Of a stretch of DNA of 64,000 nt, positions 37,108-46,351 are shown piece after piece. Both the position numbers and the translations under genes were made by a program. Position 1 is the stretch's first letter. Each line of letters starts with the position of its first letter. The notes below the pieces were generated by a model, which worked only from the letters and a program-made list of their open reading frames with translations, ran no database searches and was not told the origin of the DNA. The stretch is from Cytophagales bacterium (lineage in GTDB: Bacteria > Bacteroidota > Bacteroidia > Cytophagales > Cyclobacteriaceae): NCBI GenBank assembly GCA_025359125.1, contig JANYHI010000052.1, positions 1 to 64,000 of the forward strand. The letters are read 5' to 3'.

Positions 37108-37162
37108 AAGAGCTGAAGCCTGTGTGGGATGGCGAGTAGCGAAAGCCGACTGCCGCCCAAAG
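37108..37162 (-). repeat. Dispersed repeat copy B (GGCGGC...TCGCTACTCGCC)
   Basis: On the minus strand this interval reads GGGCGGCAGTCGGCTTTCGC followed by TACTCGCCATCCCACAC. It aligns closely with the repeat at 45313 to 45360 (GGCGGCCGTTCGGGCTGTCGCTACTCGCCACCTCAC). It lies between the rplQ terminator and carA. It seems to be a truncated member of the family, as the later blocks are missing. Confidence 0.6.
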
Positions 37163-37228
37163 TTTTAAATTGCAATCGAAACCAGAAAGAATTAGCCTGA
37201 GGGCTTCTTATTGATGGCAGAACATACC

Positions 37229-37236
37229 TATTTTTG
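37229..37236 (+). promoter_or_regulatory. Possible -7 element before carA (TATTTTTG)
   Basis: TATTTTTG matches TAnnTTTG and lies 26 bases before the carA start, but no TTG is placed 19 bases upstream. The evidence is weak. Confidence 0.35.
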
Positions 37237-37262
37237 TTCAATAATTTTTAACTACTACAACC

Positions 37263-38345
37263 TTGCAAAACAAATCATATCTACTACTCGCTGACGGCCT
37301 ACTGGTAGAAGGTCGCGCAATCGGAAAAAGAGGAACGAGCGGTGGTGAAATTTGCTTCAACACCGGCATGACGGGCTATCAAGAAATTTATACAGACCCA
37401 TCGTACTATGGACAAATCATCGTAAACACATCGGCTCACATAGGAAACTATGGAACGGTAGCCGAAGAAAATGAGTCTGCTTCTACTCAGATTAAAGGCA
37501 TTGTTATCAACGAGTTTTCAGACGAGTTTAGCAGAAAGACAGCGAAGCAAAGTCTGCAAGAATATCTGGAGAAAAATCAAGTAGTAGGCATTGCAGATGT
37601 AGATACGAGAAAACTGGTTCGGCATATCCGCAGTAAAGGGGCAATGAACGCCATTATGTCTTCTGAGCTTTCGCCCGAGCAACTAAAGGCAGAATTAAAG
37701 AAGTTGCCATCAATGGATGGTTTGGAATTATCTTCCATTGTAAGCACACCTAAGCCATATTTTAAAGGCGATCCTAAATCAATAATTAAGATTGCCGCGT
37801 TGGACGTGGGTATCAAAAATAATATCTTAAATAGTTTAGCTGAGAGAGGCTGTTACGTTCAAGTGTTTCCGGCTAAAACCACTTTTAAAGAAATGGAGGC
37901 ATGGAAACCCAATGGTTATTTTATTTCTAACGGCCCTGGCGATCCCTCGGTGATGGGCTATGCCATCAAAACGGTAAAGGAGATTTTAGAGGCTGATAAG
38001 CCGGTGTTTGGAATTTGTTTGGGCCATCAATTACTGGCGCTTGCTTCTGGGCTTTCTACCTACAAAATGCACCACGGCCACCGCGGGTTAAATCATCCTG
38101 TAAAGAATTTAATTTCAGGCTTAGGAGAAATGACTTCGCAGAATCATGGATTTGCTGTGAAGAATGAAGGGCTTGATCAACATCCGGAAATTGAAGTGAC
38201 ACATATTCACTTAAATGATGGCACCATCATGGGCATTCGACTGAAAAACAAAAAAGCATTTTCGGTTCAGTATCATCCAGAGGCATCACCCGGCCCGCAT
38301 GACTCCAGGTATTTGTTCGATCAGTTTTTAAGTATGATTCGATAA
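37263..38345 (+). CDS. carA: Carbamoyl-phosphate synthase small subunit
   Basis: CarA hydrolyses glutamine and passes ammonia to CarB for arginine and pyrimidine synthesis. The 360-residue product has the N-terminal CPSase domain (GGEICFNTGMTGYQEIYTDPSY) and a class I amidotransferase with the nucleophile elbow FGICLGHQLLALA and the His/Glu pair in VQYHPEASPGP. It starts at TTG; no in-frame ATG fits the family. carB is not in the window. The rplQ, carA, eno order is typical of the lineage. Confidence 0.96.
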   Translation: MQNKSYLLLADGLLVEGRAIGKRGTSGGEICFNTGMTGYQEIYTDPSYYGQIIVNTSAHIGNYGTVAEENESASTQIKGIVINEFSDEFSRKTAKQSLQEYLEKNQVVGIADVDTRKLVRHIRSKGAMNAIMSSELSPEQLKAELKKLPSMDGLELSSIVSTPKPYFKGDPKSIIKIAALDVGIKNNILNSLAERGCYVQVFPAKTTFKEMEAWKPNGYFISNGPGDPSVMGYAIKTVKEILEADKPVFGICLGHQLLALASGLSTYKMHHGHRGLNHPVKNLISGLGEMTSQNHGFAVKNEGLDQHPEIEVTHIHLNDGTIMGIRLKNKKAFSVQYHPEASPGPHDSRYLFDQFLSMIR

Positions 38346-38433
38346 TTCATTGATTTGAAAATGAAAGACAAGATATTTAATCTAGAAAAATCAAATAAGC
38401 TTAGTGTCCTTGTGACTTAGTAGTAAAAAGTAA

Positions 38434-39735
<1,302 letters not shown>

Positions 39736-39756
39736 TTTCTATTTTTAAGGTTTAAC

Positions 39757-39790
39757 AGAAGTCTGGTATCACTACCGGGCTTCTTCATTT
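39757..39790 (+). terminator. Terminator after eno
   Basis: AGAAGTCTGGTA (39757 to 39768) pairs with TACCGGGCTTCT (39773 to 39784) over 12 positions, two of them G-U in RNA, with a TCAC loop, followed by TCATTTT. The hairpin is strong and the T run is modest. Confidence 0.7.
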
Positions 39791-39811
39791 TATTGTATTT
39801 CGAATTTTTTC

Positions 39812-39819
39812 TATCTTCG
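39812..39819 (+). promoter_or_regulatory. Possible -7 element before the divIC-like gene (TATCTTCG)
   Basis: TATCTTCG differs from TAnnTTTG by one base and lies 20 bases before the septum-protein gene. The spacing of the nearest TTG is off by three bases, so confidence is low. Confidence 0.35.
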
Positions 39820-39838
39820 TGCGATCATTTTTTAAGCT

Positions 39839-40132
39839 ATGTTCAAGAAATTACCTCTCCCTCTTAAGAATTTTTATTTTGTAACGGGAATTTCATTTTT
39901 GGTTTGGATGGTATTCCTTGATTCAAATGACTTGATTTCAAGATTTAAATTGGGAGCTAAACTTCGTAACCTTAACAGCGAAAAAGAATATTATCAAGAG
40001 AAAATTGCAGATGTGCAAAAAGATAGAGAAGAATTAATGACAGATAGGGAACTGCTGGAAAAATTTGCGCGAGAGAAGTATTTGATGAAGAAAGAGACGG
40101 AAGATATTTTTATTATTCAAGAAGAAGATTAA
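39839..40132 (+). CDS. FtsB/DivIC-type septum formation initiator
   Basis: This 97-residue bitopic protein has a membrane segment at about residues 12 to 28 (FYFVTGISFLVWMVF) and a coiled coil after it (LRNLNSEKEYYQEKIADVQKDREELM), then the family ending ELLEKFAREKYLMKKETEDIFII. FtsB/DivIC forms a trimer with FtsL and FtsQ/DivIB in the division complex. Its location after eno is typical for the family in many bacteria. Confidence 0.9.
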   Translation: MFKKLPLPLKNFYFVTGISFLVWMVFLDSNDLISRFKLGAKLRNLNSEKEYYQEKIADVQKDREELMTDRELLEKFAREKYLMKKETEDIFIIQEED

Positions 40133-40144
40133 AGATTGCCACTT

Positions 40145-40666
40145 ATGAAAGTTTTTATTTTTTCTTTGCTGCTTGTGTTACCAGTTCTGGCTAATGCTCA
40201 GCGTGAAGTAGACGAAGATACTCCTCAAAAATTTAAAGACAGAGTTTACTTTGGTGGTGGCTTTGGGTTGGGAGGTGGCACCGGATATTTTTCCGTCTCT
40301 GTAAATCCAATTATAGGATACATGATTACCCCTCAATTTTCTGGAGGAATGGGAATCAATTACCAGCTTTTAAGTTATACCAATGTTAAACCTACCATTA
40401 ATATCAATCAATACGGTATTAGTCCATTCCTACGATACAATTTTGATCAATTATTTGCCTACGGAGAGTACAATTTGATTTCTACTAACTATATCGGTAG
40501 CGATCAACGATATTTCGTTGATCGGTTGTTGCTCGGTTTAGGATACTCTCAGCCGCTAGGAAGTCGTGGCGGATTAAATGTTGTAGGCTTGTATGATGTG
40601 CTGTACAAAAATAATAGTAGCCCGTTTCCATCGCCTTGGGTGGTTCGTGCTTATTTCACATTCTAA
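40145..40666 (+). CDS. Outer-membrane beta-barrel-like protein
   Basis: The product of about 173 residues has a signal peptide (FIFSLLLVLPVLANAQ) and a body of alternating hydrophobic and polar strands with aromatic residues (VYFGGGFGLGGGTGYFSVSV, SPFLRYNFDQLFAYGEYNLIS), ending in a strand with terminal Phe (WVVRAYFTF). These are signs of a small outer-membrane barrel. The start is the ATG at 40145 rather than a TTG three codons earlier. It overlaps the convergent gene by four bases. Function unknown. Confidence 0.8.
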   Translation: MKVFIFSLLLVLPVLANAQREVDEDTPQKFKDRVYFGGGFGLGGGTGYFSVSVNPIIGYMITPQFSGGMGINYQLLSYTNVKPTININQYGISPFLRYNFDQLFAYGEYNLISTNYIGSDQRYFVDRLLLGLGYSQPLGSRGGLNVVGLYDVLYKNNSSPFPSPWVVRAYFTF

Positions 40667-41748
40667 TCAAAAAATTTAACTTCTAATTTTTTAGCCAGCT
40701 CTCTTAAATCTTCTACCACTTTATCATTGAGGGGTATTCCGTTTTTTGTTCTATAAACTTCGCTTTCTCTTTCAGGATCTCCGGGGATAATAACTTTCGG
40801 TTGCCCTTCAATTGTTTTTGCTTCGCGAAAGCGAGTAATCCATTTATCCATGTGCATTTTAAAATCTTCAGTTGGGCGGAAAGCATCTACGCGCATAGCT
40901 CCAAAAAAATGCCCGATACCTTCTCCTACCGAATCAACTGGTGGAGATAAAAAGCTTACGAAAGGAGGAACCCACGGACCATAATTAGCACCACTCAGTA
41001 CAGCCGAAAAAATATCTACCCATGCCCCAAGACTAAAGCCTTTGTGGCTTCCATGATCTCGGTCGCTACCCAGCGGAACTAATGCGCCTCCATCTTTCAA
41101 TTCATTTGGATTAGTTGATGGGCTTCCATCTTTTTTCTGAATCCATCCAAGTGGCGCTTCTTTATTTTTTCGCTGGAGAATTTCTAGTTTTCCGTTGGCG
41201 GCAGTAGTAGTAGCAAAGTCGGCAACAAAGGGTGGCTGTTGATGAGCGGGTATGGCCACACAAATTGGATTTGTTCCGAGTAATCTTTCTACAGAAAAAG
41301 TTGGAGCAACAAGAGGGCTTGCGTTGGTCATGGCAATTCCAATCATATCATGCGGTAAGGCCATCATTGCATGATAGCCGGCAATGCCAAAGTGATTTGA
41401 ATTTTTTACGGCCACCCAACCTGTGCCTACATTATTTGCTTTTTCAATAGCAATCTCCATTGCTTTGGGTGCTACTACTAACCCCAATCCGCCATCGCCA
41501 TCTAGCACAGCAGTGCTGGCTCGTGAATGTATTATTTTAGTTTTCGGCTTGCTGTTAATTCGTTTTGCTTCCCATAGTCTTACATAGCCAGAGAGGCGCG
41601 CAAGGCCATGTGAATCAATACCTCTTAAATCGGCACTCAGCAAAACATCTGAAGCAAGTTTGGCTTCTTCATCGGGGCAATTGATTTTTTTGAACGAATC
41701 GAACGCGAATTGCCACAATTGCTGATAAGAGTAAGTGAAGTCGGCCAT
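40663..41748 (-). CDS. Ldh/YlbC-family malate/L-lactate dehydrogenase
   Basis: This product of about 361 residues belongs to the NAD(P)-dependent Ldh2 family, which oxidises malate, sulfolactate, ureidoglycolate and similar 2-hydroxy acids. Seen are ADLRGIDSHGLARLSGY near the N-terminus, VKNSNHFGIAGYHAM with the conserved His, and DFATTTAANGK. Substrate cannot be set from sequence. I chose the ATG at 41748 because the first 32 residues of the longer reading frame lie in the spacer and do not match the family. Confidence 0.9.
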   Translation of the reverse strand: MADFTYSYQQLWQFAFDSFKKINCPDEEAKLASDVLLSADLRGIDSHGLARLSGYVRLWEAKRINSKPKTKIIHSRASTAVLDGDGGLGLVVAPKAMEIAIEKANNVGTGWVAVKNSNHFGIAGYHAMMALPHDMIGIAMTNASPLVAPTFSVERLLGTNPICVAIPAHQQPPFVADFATTTAANGKLEILQRKNKEAPLGWIQKKDGSPSTNPNELKDGGALVPLGSDRDHGSHKGFSLGAWVDIFSAVLSGANYGPWVPPFVSFLSPPVDSVGEGIGHFFGAMRVDAFRPTEDFKMHMDKWITRFREAKTIEGQPKVIIPGDPERESEVYRTKNGIPLNDKVVEDLRELAKKLEVKFFD

Positions 41749-41848
41749 AGTGTAAGAAAGATTAAGAAATAGCAATTTGCATCGATTTACTAAAATTATC
41801 GTTACAATTATGGAATTTTGAATCAGGAAGCATCTTAGCTCCAAACAA

Positions 41849-43477
41849 ATGAAAACTATTATGAAGAATCAATTTTTAGCCACTGCCTTAACCGTAAGCT
41901 CTTTTTTAGCAATAGGCCAAACAGAAAGAGCGGTTGAATCGAAGATTACAAATGCTACTGTTTTTTTAAATAAAGCGCAAGTCACGCGCGAAGTAAAAAC
42001 AAAATTAGAACCAGGAAAGACTACCTTACTTGTAAGAGGACTAACAGCACAACTTGATCCTGAGAGTATTCAAGTTTCAGGAAAGGGAAACTTTATAATT
42101 CTAGGCATCAGCCATCAGCAAAACTATTTAAGCGAATTTAATTTGCCGAAGGGATTAAGGGCACAGAAAGATTCTGTGGAGCAATTGCAAAAGCAAGTTT
42201 TGTTGGAGCAAAGCCAGAAAGAAATTTTAAATAAAGAAGAACAAATGTTGTTGAGCAATCAAAAAATTGGCGGCACCACACAGAATCTTACCGTGGCAGA
42301 ACTAAAAGCAATGGCTGATTTTTACAGAAGTCGTTTAGGTGATATTGTTACTTCTCGGATGAAACAAGACGACAAAATTAAAAAACTTAATGAGCGTATT
42401 GTCAAATTAAATAATCAGATTAATACACAGAATGAATTGTACAATCGAAATACCAGTGAGATTGTGGTAAGCATTTCTGCTGATGTTGCAACTACTGCTG
42501 ATTTGGAAGTGAATTATGTTGTCGCCAATGCGGGATGGTACCCTGTTTATGATTTAAGAGCGATTAACGCGAAGAGCCCGGTGCAATTAAGTTACAAGGC
42601 AAATGTTTTTCAAAGCACAGGCGAAGAATGGAAAAATGTAAAATTGAAATTATCTACAGCTAATCCCAATCAAAGTGGATTGAAGCCTGAGTTGAGTTCA
42701 TGGTATTTGGATTTTTATCAGCCTATTGTTTACGGCCTTGAAATGAGAAAATCAAGAGGAGCTGTTTCAAAATCTGCACCCATGATGGCAAAAGAAGATA
42801 TGGCAATAATGGCGGCTCCAGTTGCCGAAGCTGAATCTATTGCTGACTATGTTTCCACCATTCAAACAACACTAAATACAGAATTTGATATTTCATTGCC
42901 TTATACAGTACTGTCTGCTGTTAAACCAATATTAGTAGACATTAGAAATTATGAAATGAAATCGGATTACACTTACTCGGTAGCACCCAAATTAGATAAC
43001 GATGCCTTCTTATTAGCGAGGGCTACAGGTTGGGAAGAATTTAATTTATTGCCAGGCGAAGCAAATATTTTCTTCGAAGGAACTTTTGTAGGTAAGTCAT
43101 TTATCGATCCGAACAATACAAAAGATACTTTGTCAGTTTCGTTAGGGCGCGATAAGCGAATAGTAGTGAAGCGGGATAAGTTGAAAGATCTTACCTCTCG
43201 TAATTTTATTGGCTCCAGTAAAAAGGAGAGTTATGCATATGAAATTTCTTTGCGCAATACTAAATTAGAGAATATTAAAATTATAGTGGAAGATCAAATT
43301 CCGGTATCTCAAAATACACAGATTGAAGTAGCCTTACAAGATGCTGGCGGAGCAAAATACAACAGCGTGACAGGGAAACTTTTGTGGAAATTAGAATTAA
43401 AGCCTAATGAAGTAAGAAAAATCACTTACAAGTTTGAAGTAAAGTATCCGAAAGACAAACAAATAAATGGCCTTTAA
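41849..43477 (+). CDS. Exported MuiA-type protein (DUF4139/DUF4140)
   Basis: The 542-residue product has a signal peptide and an N-terminal DUF4140 domain beginning with KITNATVFLNKAQVTREVKTKLEPGKTTLLVRGL, then a coiled-coil segment (residues about 105 to 205) and a C-terminal DUF4139 domain (VNYVVANAGWYPVYDLRA, YKANVFQSTGEEWKNVKLKLSTANP). This is the layout of the MuiA (mucoidy inhibitor) family, an outer-envelope protein of unknown mechanism. A strong terminator follows. Confidence 0.88.
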   Translation: MKTIMKNQFLATALTVSSFLAIGQTERAVESKITNATVFLNKAQVTREVKTKLEPGKTTLLVRGLTAQLDPESIQVSGKGNFIILGISHQQNYLSEFNLPKGLRAQKDSVEQLQKQVLLEQSQKEILNKEEQMLLSNQKIGGTTQNLTVAELKAMADFYRSRLGDIVTSRMKQDDKIKKLNERIVKLNNQINTQNELYNRNTSEIVVSISADVATTADLEVNYVVANAGWYPVYDLRAINAKSPVQLSYKANVFQSTGEEWKNVKLKLSTANPNQSGLKPELSSWYLDFYQPIVYGLEMRKSRGAVSKSAPMMAKEDMAIMAAPVAEAESIADYVSTIQTTLNTEFDISLPYTVLSAVKPILVDIRNYEMKSDYTYSVAPKLDNDAFLLARATGWEEFNLLPGEANIFFEGTFVGKSFIDPNNTKDTLSVSLGRDKRIVVKRDKLKDLTSRNFIGSSKKESYAYEISLRNTKLENIKIIVEDQIPVSQNTQIEVALQDAGGAKYNSVTGKLLWKLELKPNEVRKITYKFEVKYPKDKQINGL

Positions 43478-43482
43478 AATTT

Positions 43483-43508
43483 AAGCCCCGTGTTTTGCGG
43501 GGCTTTTT
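43483..43508 (+). terminator. Terminator after the MuiA-type gene
   Basis: AAGCCCCG (43483 to 43490) and CGGGGCTT (43498 to 43505) form a perfect 8-bp stem with a 7-base loop and are followed by TTT. It lies six bases after the stop codon. Confidence 0.9.
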
Positions 43509-43548
43509 ATTCAAAGGATTGAATTATAAAAGCCTGTTCGTTTCTTAA

Positions 43549-44001
43549 ATGATCGCTGTCATCCAACGAGTATCCGAAGCATCTGTAACTATCGAAGGCC
43601 AACTCAAATCTAAAATTGGAAAGGGCTTGATGATTTTAGTTGGTATTGAAGATGCTGATAACGATGAAGACATTGAATGGTTAAGCAATAAAATTATCGG
43701 CCTTAGAATTTTTAATGATGTGGAAGGTGTGATGAATGTAAAGGTAAAAGATGCGGGAGGAGAAATTTTATTAGTCAGCCAGTTTACATTGCAGGCCAGC
43801 ACAAAAAAGGGAAATAGACCAAGCTACATCAAAGCAGCAAAACCACCAGTGGCCATTCCGCTTTATGAAAAAATGATTGAAGCGTTAGAATTGCAATTGA
43901 GCAAACCTATTCAAACCGGAGAGTTTGGTGCAGATATGAAAATTGCTTTAGTAAATGATGGACCCGTAACTATTATAATCGACACTAAAAACAAATGTTG
44001 A
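43549..44001 (+). CDS. dtd: D-aminoacyl-tRNA deacylase
   Basis: Dtd removes D-amino acids, and glycine from tRNA-Ala, from mischarged tRNAs. The 150-residue product has the two catalytic motifs, SQFTLQA (residues about 80 to 86) and NDGPVT (about 138 to 143), and begins MIAVIQRVSEASVTIEG. Length is normal. It lies between terminators and is probably transcribed from a promoter in the short gap upstream. Confidence 0.97.
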   Translation: MIAVIQRVSEASVTIEGQLKSKIGKGLMILVGIEDADNDEDIEWLSNKIIGLRIFNDVEGVMNVKVKDAGGEILLVSQFTLQASTKKGNRPSYIKAAKPPVAIPLYEKMIEALELQLSKPIQTGEFGADMKIALVNDGPVTIIIDTKNKC

Positions 44002-44002
44002 A

Positions 44003-44046
44003 AGTCTTACCTCATACCTCTCGCGTCTCACATCTAACGTCTATTT
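44003..44046. repeat. Short CTCATA/CTCACATCTAACGTCT repeat-like tract
   Basis: The spacer before the next gene consists of pyrimidine-rich repeating units (CTTACCTCATACCTCTCGCG, TCTCACATCTAACGTCT). It resembles the degenerate intergenic repeats common in this phylum. No other copy was found in the window. Confidence 0.4.
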
Positions 44047-44047
44047 T

Positions 44048-45310
44048 ATGATCGCTTCTTCTACTTCTGGTGCCAACAGACAAAAAGAAATTTATACCGA
44101 TGGCTTTGCAGGAAAACTTCCCATTGTTCCAATCGATCCACAAAAATTAGAAGAGCAAGCCGCAGCAAAAATGACAACGCAGGCGAGAGGTTATATCCTT
44201 GGTGGTGCTGGGCAAGAGTCTACCATCCGATCGAACCGCACCGCCTTCGAAAAATATAAAATTATTCCGCGCATGTTGCGCAATGTTAGCGAGCGAGACA
44301 CAAGCATTCAATTATTTAGTCAAAAATATCCAACACCATTTTTATTATCTCCCATTGGAGTATTAGAGATGGTTCATCCCGAAGCCGATGTAGCCGTTGG
44401 TAAAGCTGCCGCCTCGTTAAATATTCCATACATCTTTTCAAATCAATCTTCTAAGCCAATGGAAGAAGTGGCTTCTGCTATGTGTAGTAGTGCGCGTTGG
44501 TTTCAATTATACTGGAGCAAGTCGCAAGAGTTAGTTGCGAGTTTTGTGCAGCGTGCAGAAGCATGTGGCTGTTCGGCTATTGTCGTTACGTTAGATACCA
44601 CGATGCTAGGCTGGCGCACCCGCGATTTAGATTTGGCCTACTTACCTTTTATGGAAGGTCGTGGAATTGCGCAATATACATCTGATCCTGTTTTTCAAAA
44701 GTTACTTGAACAAGCAGAGCCGGCTGCAAATCGACAACTGACTTTTCAATTGTTGCGCGGCCTAATCACTATGGTTAATAAATATCCTGGCAACGGATTT
44801 TTTACGAAACTAAAATCTGGCAAGCCCATCAAAGCAGTTCAAAAGTTTGTAAGCATTTACTCTAACCCAGCCCTTACCTGGAGTGATTTAAAATTTCTTC
44901 GTCAGCACACTAAGCTTCCTATTTTGTTAAAGGGCATTCTCCATCCCGATGATGCGCGCATGGCCATTGATTATGGCATGGACGGCATTATCATTTCCAA
45001 TCATGGCGGGCGGCAAGTAGATGGCTCCATTAGCACATGCGAGGCTCTTCCAAAAATTGCCCAGGCGGTGGCATCACGCATCCCTATTCTGCTTGACAGT
45101 GGCGTGCGCGGAGGAGCCGATGCATTTAAAGCTCTTGCCCTCGGTGCCTCTGCTGTTTGCATTGGCCGCCCCTATGTTTATGGGCTCACATTAGCAGGAC
45201 AAAATGGAGTGACCGAAGTATTAAGAAATTTTATGGCTGACTTTGAGTTAACGATGGGCCTTGCCGGCTGCAAAAATATTTCAGAAATAACGAGCGATAC
45301 CATTGTGTAA
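44048..45310 (+). CDS. FMN-dependent alpha-hydroxy-acid oxidising protein (lactate 2-monooxygenase-like)
   Basis: The 420-residue product belongs to the FMN-dependent 2-hydroxyacid oxidase family. Seen are PIVPIDPQKLEEQA and the GGAGQESTIRSNRTAFEKY segment at the N-terminus, SPIGVLEMVHPEADVAVGKAA, the FMN phosphate and catalytic region IISNHGGRQVDGS with its His, and LDSGVRGGADAFKALALGASAVCIGRPYVYGL. The N-terminal pattern is closest to lactate 2-monooxygenase, but substrate cannot be settled. It follows dtd with a repeat-like spacer and precedes a larger repeat. Confidence 0.9.
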   Translation: MIASSTSGANRQKEIYTDGFAGKLPIVPIDPQKLEEQAAAKMTTQARGYILGGAGQESTIRSNRTAFEKYKIIPRMLRNVSERDTSIQLFSQKYPTPFLLSPIGVLEMVHPEADVAVGKAAASLNIPYIFSNQSSKPMEEVASAMCSSARWFQLYWSKSQELVASFVQRAEACGCSAIVVTLDTTMLGWRTRDLDLAYLPFMEGRGIAQYTSDPVFQKLLEQAEPAANRQLTFQLLRGLITMVNKYPGNGFFTKLKSGKPIKAVQKFVSIYSNPALTWSDLKFLRQHTKLPILLKGILHPDDARMAIDYGMDGIIISNHGGRQVDGSISTCEALPKIAQAVASRIPILLDSGVRGGADAFKALALGASAVCIGRPYVYGLTLAGQNGVTEVLRNFMADFELTMGLAGCKNISEITSDTIV

Positions 45311-45312
45311 TT

Positions 45313-45410
45313 TTGGCGGCCGTTCGGGCTGTCGCTACTCGCCACCTCACGCACGATCTCTTTCGGGCTCAAACAAACGCTCCATCCCGGGCCGGCTCTA
45401 CCTGTAAACT
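45313..45410 (+). repeat. Dispersed repeat copy C
   Basis: This intergenic block contains GGCGGCCGTTCGGGCTGTCGC, TACTCGCC, TTTCGGGCTCA and ACGCTCCATCCCGGG in that order. Copy A (minus strand of 4040 to 4170) keeps the first and last blocks in the same order, and copy B (minus strand, 37108 to 37162) keeps the first two. It is GC-rich compared with its surroundings and has no coding sense. Confidence 0.65.
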
Positions 45411-45414
45411 TTTC

Positions 45415-45444
45415 TTTAAAATAAAGAGCGTTTCCGTACCTTCG
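45415..45444 (+). promoter_or_regulatory. Possible promoter before the DUF4197 gene
   Basis: TTT at 45415 to 45417 and TACCTTCG at 45437 to 45444 are separated by 19 bases, a near match to TTG, N19, TAnnTTTG. It lies 20 bases before the start codon at 45464. Confidence 0.45.
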
Positions 45445-45463
45445 CAATCGAATTAAAAATAAT

Positions 45464-46177
45464 ATGAAGATACTATTTTTTGTATTGGCCATCGCACTTA
45501 GCACCACTTCCTTTGCTCAATTTGATAAAATATTAAACGATGCAAAAAAAGTGCTCGACCCCTCTAAGCCACTCACATCCGCAGAAGTAAGCAGCGGTTT
45601 AAAAGAAGCGTTGATCAACGGAATCACCAAAGGCACTGATCTCACTTCTAAGTTAGATGGCTACTACAAAAACCCTGAAATTAAAATTCCCTTTCCGCCC
45701 GATGTAAAAAAAGTTGAAGATAAACTTCGTCAGTTGGGTATGGGCAAAGATGTAGATAAGTTTGTGATGACACTAAACCGAGGAGCAGAAGATGCTGCTA
45801 AAGAAGCAAAGCCTATTTTTATTTCGGCTATCAAGCAAATGACCATTGATGATGCTTTTAGTATTTTAAAAGGTCAGCCCGATGCTGCCACCCAATTTTT
45901 AAAAAAGACAACTACGGCACAGTTGAAAGAAAAATTTAAACCCATTGTACAAACTTCATTAGATAAAGTAAGTGCTACTAAATATTATGGAGAGCTGGTG
46001 GGCAATTATAATCGCGTTCCTTTCGTCTCTAAAGTTAATCCCGACTTAAATGAATATGCTACTGACATGGCCATTCAAGGTTTGTTCACAATGATTGCCA
46101 AAGAAGAAAAAAGTATCCGGCAAGATCCTGCTGCGCGCACTACCGAGTTATTGAAAAAAGTATTTGGGCAGAAATAA
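45464..46177 (+). CDS. Exported DUF4197 protein
   Basis: The 237-residue product has a signal peptide (ILFFVLAIALSTTSFAQ) and a helical body with LTSAEVSSGLKEALINGITKGTDL, PFPPDVKKVEDKLRQLGMG and FVMTLNRGAEDAAKEAKPIFISAIKQMTI, the features of the DUF4197 family. Its function is unknown; the location is periplasmic or outer membrane. It is followed by a small membrane-protein gene and then paaN on the same strand. Confidence 0.93.
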   Translation: MKILFFVLAIALSTTSFAQFDKILNDAKKVLDPSKPLTSAEVSSGLKEALINGITKGTDLTSKLDGYYKNPEIKIPFPPDVKKVEDKLRQLGMGKDVDKFVMTLNRGAEDAAKEAKPIFISAIKQMTIDDAFSILKGQPDAATQFLKKTTTAQLKEKFKPIVQTSLDKVSATKYYGELVGNYNRVPFVSKVNPDLNEYATDMAIQGLFTMIAKEEKSIRQDPAARTTELLKKVFGQK

Positions 46178-46187
46178 TTTATTATCT

Positions 46188-46337
46188 ATGAAAAATATAA
46201 CAAAGAGAGATGTGAAGTATTTTCTTTTAGGAGTCCTTACCATGTTTTTGATTGAGTTAGCTTTTAATTGGAAAGATTTTGTAAATGGCTTTAACGAGGG
46301 CTTTAACAATGGTTATAATTCGGTAAAAGATAAATAG
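46188..46337 (+). CDS. Small single-pass membrane protein (49 residues)
   Basis: A short open frame translates to 49 residues beginning MKNITKRDVKYFLLGVLTMF. It has one hydrophobic segment (residues about 11 to 26) and a polar tail with a repeated motif, GFNEGFNNGYNSV. It starts 10 bases after the DUF4197 gene and ends 14 bases before paaN. The tail and the spacing argue for a real gene. I recall similar small Bacteroidota proteins but no function. Confidence 0.6.
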   Translation: MKNITKRDVKYFLLGVLTMFLIELAFNWKDFVNGFNEGFNNGYNSVKDK

Positions 46338-46351
46338 CAAAACCAAACCAT

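Noticed and set aside
37064-37262. Possible tRNA or small RNA gene between rplQ and carA
   Set aside because: No cloverleaf or conserved tRNA loop sequence is visible; the interval is explained by the terminator and a repeat.
45178-45507. A 109-residue minus-strand frame across the repeat between the flavoenzyme and the DUF4197 gene
   Set aside because: It runs through the dispersed repeat and the ends of both neighbours with no protein-like features.
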